Shown piece by piece: positions 24,180-27,554 of a stretch of DNA of 27,554 nt. The translations under genes were made by a program, and so were the position numbers. Below the pieces are notes generated by a model that worked only from the letters and a program-made list of their open reading frames with translations, did no database searches and had not been told where the DNA came from. The DNA is from JAMXLO01 sp041487355 (lineage in GTDB: Bacteria; Pseudomonadota; Alphaproteobacteria; Acetobacterales; Acetobacteraceae), in the NCBI GenBank assembly GCA_041487355.1, contig JBGPND010000051.1:1-27554 (forward strand). The letters are read 5' to 3'. How positions within the stretch are numbered: the first letter of the stretch is position 1; each line of letters starts with the position of its first letter.

Positions 24180-25102
24180 CACTGCGCCGCGCCGTATTTG
24201 GCCTGCTTCTGCGCCGCGGTCAGGAAGCGTTGCTCCATGTCCCTGATCGTGCCGAATCCCATCAGCTCGTTGATTTCCTGGAAGGACACCGCCAGGTCGG
24301 GCCGCTCGATCACCCGCCCTTCCGCCGCCGACTGCAGCAGCACGGACAGCGCATTCTTCATGCCCTGGATCGCCGCCGCGGTCACCAGGCGCGGATAGCC
24401 CACCACCGCGACGCCAAGCTCCTGCAACTCGCGTGCTGACAAAAGCGGCGTGGTGGGACGCGAGCGGATGCCGAAGCCCATATTGACGGACAGCGGCTTC
24501 GGCACCTCGCGCGCCACCAGCGCGATGTCGTCACGCGTCAGCAAAGCATCGGCGAACAGCAGGTCGGCGCCGGCCTCGGCATACAGGTTCAGGCGGCGGA
24601 TGGCTTCTGTCACGCCATGCGTCGCGGTCGCGTCGGTGCGCGCCTTGATGATGAAATCCGGATCGCGCCGTGCCTCCACCGCCGCGCGGATCTTCTCCAC
24701 GCCCTCCTCCGCGGAAATCACCTCCTTGCCCGCCATGTGGCCGCAGCGCTTCGGCCACACCTGGTCCTCCAGCATGATGCCGTCCACGCCCGCCTGCTCG
24801 AAGCCGCGCACGGTGAAATACACGTTGATCGCGTTGCCGTAGCCGGTGTCGCCATCCGCCGAGACCGGGATGTCCACGCAGGCCGCAATCGCGCGCGACG
24901 CGTGCAGATTCTCCTCGTAGCCCATCAGCCCGACATCGGCCCAGCCCAGATTGGTCTCACTGAGGCCGGCACCCGAGATGCTGGCGGACCTGAACCCCAT
25001 CTGCTGCACCAGCCGGGCGCTGAACCCATCATAGATGCCAGGTTGGATCAGGATTTCCGGCGCCTCGATCAACTGGCGGAAGCGCTGCGTCTTGCTGGCC
25101 AT
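24179..25102 (-). CDS. isocitrate lyase/PEP mutase-superfamily lyase (copy 2)
   Basis: Protein of 307 aa with Mg-binding ADGDTGYGN at 82-90, E112-D113, and the loop KRCGH at 118-122 with the catalytic cysteine C120. This indicates a C-C lyase of the 2-methylisocitrate or 2,3-dimethylmalate lyase type rather than a phosphonomutase. It is visibly homologous to the copy at 3715-4596 but diverged (for example QVWPKRCGH against QVSPKKCGH). It is the first gene of the operon with hyuA and hyuB. AGGA precedes the ATG at 25102. The operon is divergent from the ArsR-type gene, with a symmetric operator candidate in between. A likely job is splitting the acid produced downstream of HyuAB into pyruvate or a similar ketoacid. 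Confidence 0.88.
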   Translation of the reverse strand: MASKTQRFRQLIEAPEILIQPGIYDGFSARLVQQMGFRSASISGAGLSETNLGWADVGLMGYEENLHASRAIAACVDIPVSADGDTGYGNAINVYFTVRGFEQAGVDGIMLEDQVWPKRCGHMAGKEVISAEEGVEKIRAAVEARRDPDFIIKARTDATATHGVTEAIRRLNLYAEAGADLLFADALLTRDDIALVAREVPKPLSVNMGFGIRSRPTTPLLSARELQELGVAVVGYPRLVTAAAIQGMKNALSVLLQSAAEGRVIERPDLAVSFQEINELMGFGTIRDMEQRFLTAAQKQAKYGAAQ

Positions 25103-25171
25103 ATATCGTTCCTCGCAACAACAGACGCGATGGTAGAGCGAGCCTCTACGGTCGGTCCATCGCCGCCGAAG

Positions 25172-25208
25172 ATCAATATATCAGTTGACTATCAACCGCT
25201 ACATTGAT
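25172..25208. promoter_or_regulatory. concentric dyad, probable ArsR operator between divergent genes
   Basis: Two inverted repeats share one centre at 25190. The inner is GTTGA (25184-25188) and TCAAC (25192-25196); the outer is ATCAAT (25172-25177) and ATTGAT (25203-25208). Half-sites on each side are about one helical turn apart. TTGACT (25185-25190) and GATAAT (25206-25211) are possible -35 and -10 boxes of the regulator gene, though the 15-base spacing is short, so a bound dimer would cover them. Confidence 0.6.
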
Positions 25209-25219
25209 AATGGGCAGCC

Positions 25220-25624
25220 ATGAGCCTGCAGCCATTGCGCGCCGTCGAGCCAGAGGAAGACGCCGAGGAGGCGTTGCTGGACCGCGTGTTCTTCACCCTC
25301 TCCGATCCCGTGCGGCGTGCAATCCTGCTGCGGCTCGACGAAGGCGCACTGCTGGTCTCCGAACTGGCCGCGCCATTCGACATCTCGCTGCAGGCGGTCT
25401 CGCGCCATATCCAAGTTCTGGTCCGCGCCGGACTCGTGCGCCAGGAACGCTCCGGGCGCATCAGTCGCTGCAGCCTCGATGCCGGACCGATCTTCACGGC
25501 CGCGCTATGGCTCAACCGCTACAGCAAATACTGGCAACATCAGTTCGACCTGCTCGCCGCCTCGCTGGTGGAGATCGACGAACGCAGCCCGCGCAGGCGT
25601 CGCCAAACCCGCCCGACAAGCTGA
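25220..25624 (+). CDS. ArsR-family winged-helix transcriptional regulator
   Basis: Protein of 134 aa. The winged-helix domain spans about residues 22-90: FTLSDPVRRAILLRL, then LLVSELAAPFDISLQAVSRHIQVLVRAGLV as helix-turn-helix, then the wing. The C-terminal WLNRYSKYWQHQFDLL segment resembles ArsR proteins that accompany SRPBCC or other non-metal genes. There is a single cysteine and no metal-binding CxC pair, so metal sensing is unlikely. No strong ribosome site precedes the ATG at 25220; if the candidate -10 at 25206-25211 is real the transcript is nearly leaderless. It is divergent from the lyase-HyuAB operon and upstream of DUF899 genes, either or both of which it may control. Confidence 0.87.
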   Translation: MSLQPLRAVEPEEDAEEALLDRVFFTLSDPVRRAILLRLDEGALLVSELAAPFDISLQAVSRHIQVLVRAGLVRQERSGRISRCSLDAGPIFTAALWLNRYSKYWQHQFDLLAASLVEIDERSPRRRRQTRPTS

Positions 25625-25644
25625 CCCAGAAAGGAGACAATGCG

Positions 25645-26355
25645 ATGATCGAAAATCACCCTGTTGTTTCGCACGAAGCGTGGATTGAAGCCCGCAAGCA
25701 GCATCTCGCCAAGGAAAAGGAATTCAACCGCCTGCGCGATCAGTTGAGCGCAGAGCGGCGTGCGCTGCCATGGGAGCGTGTCGACAAGCCATACATCTTC
25801 GAAGGACCCAACGGCCTCGAAACCCTCTCCGACCTGTTCGCCGGGCGCTCACAGCTTGTCGTCTACCACTTCATGCTGGGCCCGGATTGGGAAGAAGGCT
25901 GCAAGGGCTGCTCCTTCTGGGCCGACAATTTCAACGGCATCGATACCCACCTTGCCAATCGCGACGTCACGCTGCTTGCGATCTCGTCGGCACCGCTGTC
26001 CAGGATCAACGCGTTCAGGCAGCGCATGGGCTGGAGTTTCAAATGGGTCTCCTCCGGCGGCTGCGATTTCAACAGGGACTATCACGTGACGTTCGCGCCC
26101 GATGAGCTGGAGAAGGGCGATATCTATTACAACTATACCTGGATCAAGTCCTCGCTCACCGAACGGCCTGGCATCAGCGTCTTCTACAAAGCCGCGGATG
26201 GCACGATATATCATACCTATTCCACCTATTCGCGCGGCCTCGATATGCTGAATGGCGCCTATCACTACCTCGATCTCGTGCCGAAGGGACGCGACGAGGC
26301 AGGGCTGCGCCATCACCACGACTGGCTGCGCCTGCACGACAGCTACGAGGATTGA
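25645..26355 (+). CDS. DUF899 thioredoxin-like protein
   Basis: Protein of 236 aa of the DUF899 family, a thioredoxin-fold group of unknown function. Conserved segments seen are the N-terminal helix with KEKEFNRLRDQLSAERRALPW near 23-43, LFAGRSQLVVYHFMLGP near 64-80, the C86-x-x-C89 pair in GCKGCSFWADNFNG, and VSVFYK-like GISVFYKAADGTIYHTYSTY near 175-194. The CxxC at the thioredoxin position suggests a redox or thiol role in the cytoplasm, but none is established. The ATG at 25645 follows AAAGGAG and is 20 bases after the regulator stop. It is probably cotranscribed with the ArsR gene. Confidence 0.85.
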   Translation: MIENHPVVSHEAWIEARKQHLAKEKEFNRLRDQLSAERRALPWERVDKPYIFEGPNGLETLSDLFAGRSQLVVYHFMLGPDWEEGCKGCSFWADNFNGIDTHLANRDVTLLAISSAPLSRINAFRQRMGWSFKWVSSGGCDFNRDYHVTFAPDELEKGDIYYNYTWIKSSLTERPGISVFYKAADGTIYHTYSTYSRGLDMLNGAYHYLDLVPKGRDEAGLRHHHDWLRLHDSYED

Positions 26356-26363
26356 GCGCTGCC

Positions 26364-26936
26364 ATGAACTACCGCGACACCGCCGCGAAACTCGCCGCCT
26401 ACCGCGGCGAGATCGCCAGGCTCCGCCGGAAGATGCGTGAAGCACAGGCTTCGGTCGAACCCGAGCCTGTGCGCGACTACGAATTCGCCACCCTCGAAGG
26501 ACCAGTGCGCCTTTCGCAGTTGTTCGGCCCAAAGCGCGATCTTTTCGTGATCCACAACATGGGCCGCTCCTGCCCGCATTGCACACTCTGGGCGGATGGC
26601 TTCAACGGGATCTATCCGCACATCGCCGACCGCGCGGCCTTCGTCATCGCCAGCCCCGATCCGCCCGACGTGCAATAGAACTTCGCCGCAGGCCGCTTCT
26701 GGCGCTTTCCGATGGTCAGCCATAAGGGAACCAGCTTCGCCGCGGACATGGGCTACCGGTCAGCTGAAGGCGGCTGGCTGCCGGGTGTCTCCGTGCTCCG
26801 ACGCGAGGCGGAACGCATCCTGCGCGTCGCCGACACCAGCTTCCACCCGACCGATGACTTCTGCACGCTTTGGCACCTGATCGATCTGCTGCCCGAAGGG
26901 GCGGCGGGCTGGCACCCGCAATTCAGCTACGGCTAA
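26364..26936 (+). pseudogene. second DUF899-type thioredoxin-like gene, interrupted by an amber codon
   Basis: From the ATG at 26364 the frame codes 104 aa, including C70-PH-C73 in RSCPHCTLWADGFNGI, then meets TAG at 26676-26678. The same frame continues without shift for a further 85 codons to a TAA at 26934-26936, with family-like text (NFAAGRFWRFPMVSHKGTSF, then AADMGYRSAEGGWLPGVS). The whole would be about 190 aa, near the length of short DUF899 proteins. A single base change from CAG or AAG would explain the TAG. Possible readings are a recent pseudogene, a sequencing error or natural readthrough. It follows the first DUF899 gene by eight bases. The 3' stop overlaps the stop of the convergent aldolase gene. 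Confidence 0.75.
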
Positions 26937-27554
26937 CCCTTCTTTTTCTTCTTGCCGTCCTTCTGATTCCCGCCGCCAGCTTCTGCCGCCAGCCCGCGAT
27001 AGAACTTCGCCCGTTCGATGGAACCGGCAACGATGAAGCTGTGGTCGTTGCCGCTGGTGATGAAGCGCGCGCCCATGCCGATATAGCGCCTGGCATTCTC
27101 GTCATCGTTGATGCCGCCCATGCCCAGCGCCTTGCCGTGCTTGCGGCAGGCATCGCTAACCGTCTGATATGCGTCGATCAGCTTCTGGTGCCCCATCTGA
27201 CCGGGAATGCCGAGTTCAGCGGTGAGATCGAAGCTGCCGATCAGCAGCACATCGATGCCGTCAACCGCGGCGATGGCGTCGGCATTCTTCACCGCCTCGG
27301 GGCTTTCGATCATCACCACTGTCAGAATCTCATCGTTGATCGCCTTCTGCGCCTCCGACACATGCGGCGGCAGATAGCCATAGATGGGCGGCGGTCCGCC
27401 CCAGCTTCGATGGCCTGCGGGCGGATAATGGAATGCGTCGGCGATGCGCTGCGCCTGCTTCGCCGTATCCACATGTGGCACGACGATGCCGAGCGCGCCG
27501 TTGTCCAGCAGCCGCGTCGCCTCATCCAGCGCGCCCGCGCAGACACGCACGATG
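26933..27554 (-). CDS. HpcH/HpaI family aldolase, partial at window edge
   Basis: The C-terminal 206 or so residues of a class II pyruvate aldolase of the HpcH/HpaI family; the N-terminus lies beyond the right edge. The frame reads through the edge, and the leading GTG at 27550 is probably an internal valine (IVRVCAGALD). Visible are GALGIVVPHVDTAKQA, GYLPPHVSEAQ, VVMIESPEAV with the metal-binding Glu, and LLIGSFDLTAELGIPGQ with the metal-binding Asp. Family members cleave 2-keto-4-hydroxy acids to pyruvate and an aldehyde; macrophomate synthase and citrate-lyase-like members are related. The C-terminus is an odd lysine-rich tail (GKKKKKG). Its TAG overlaps the TAA of the convergent DUF899 remnant. 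Confidence 0.88.
   Translation of the reverse strand, partial: IVRVCAGALDEATRLLDNGALGIVVPHVDTAKQAQRIADAFHYPPAGHRSWGGPPPIYGYLPPHVSEAQKAINDEILTVVMIESPEAVKNADAIAAVDGIDVLLIGSFDLTAELGIPGQMGHQKLIDAYQTVSDACRKHGKALGMGGINDDENARRYIGMGARFITSGNDHSFIVAGSIERAKFYRGLAAEAGGGNQKDGKKKKKG

Noticed and set aside
22356..24398. 680-codon plus-strand open frame opposite HyuA copy 2
   Set aside because: It overlaps a gene with all ATP-binding loops and has a shadow-like Arg/His/Gln-rich composition.

Overview
The window looks like chromosomal DNA of a high-GC alphaproteobacterium, most likely family Acetobacteraceae. It opens with the 5' third of a 16S rRNA gene on the minus strand, whose sequence has an acetobacterial character. 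The proteins (TRAP transporters, HyuA/HyuB enzymes, PrpD-like dehydratases, ACS-type MFS carriers) are typical of soil or plant-associated members that live on organic acids and amides. No phage, transposase, integrase, tRNA or CRISPR array is visible.

Layout. 1-467: 16S rRNA, running off the left edge, with a leader and promoter zone at 468-945. 946-2510 (minus): gmhA-like sedoheptulose-7-phosphate isomerase, translationally coupled to a UDP-glucuronate-type sugar epimerase (cell-surface polysaccharide). 2591-2670: a long REP-like inverted repeat. 2681-4596 (minus): NHL beta-propeller protein and an isocitrate-lyase-superfamily lyase. 4730-10042 (plus): HMG-CoA-lyase-like enzyme, MmgE/PrpD protein and a complete TRAP transporter (DctP, DctQ, DctM). 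10039-11007 (minus): 2-hydroxyacid dehydrogenase. 11048-11719 (minus): FitAB/VapBC-type toxin-antitoxin pair with its own promoter and palindrome. 11837-20297 (plus): HyuA, HyuB, MFS transporter, N-acyl-D-amino-acid deacylase, LysE exporter and an enolase-superfamily dehydratase. 20309-20428: composite repeats in a convergent gap. 20440-25102 (minus): second lyase, second HyuA and second HyuB in one coupled operon. 25220-26936 (plus): ArsR-type regulator, a DUF899 thioredoxin-like protein, and a second DUF899 gene interrupted by an in-frame amber codon. 26933-27554 (minus): HpcH/HpaI aldolase, running off the right edge.

Most of the window is a catabolic region assembled from small operons for uptake and breakdown of organic acids and amides. 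Block one (lyase, HMGL, PrpD, TRAP, possibly the 2-hydroxyacid dehydrogenase) reads like a route for a branched di- or tricarboxylic acid: import, dehydration or hydration, C-C cleavage. Block two (HyuAB, MFS, D-aminoacylase, LysE, enolase-family dehydratase) reads like use of cyclic amides, N-acyl-D-amino acids and acid sugars. Block three joins a lyase to HyuAB and faces an ArsR-type regulator across a gap holding two concentric dyads, the clearest regulatory structure in the window. Substrates cannot be read from sequence alone.

The features most worth a second look are the ArsR-facing concentric operator, the lyase-HyuA-HyuB operon it probably controls, the amber-interrupted DUF899 gene, and the REP-like hairpin family, one copy of which supplies the stop codon of the HMGL gene.
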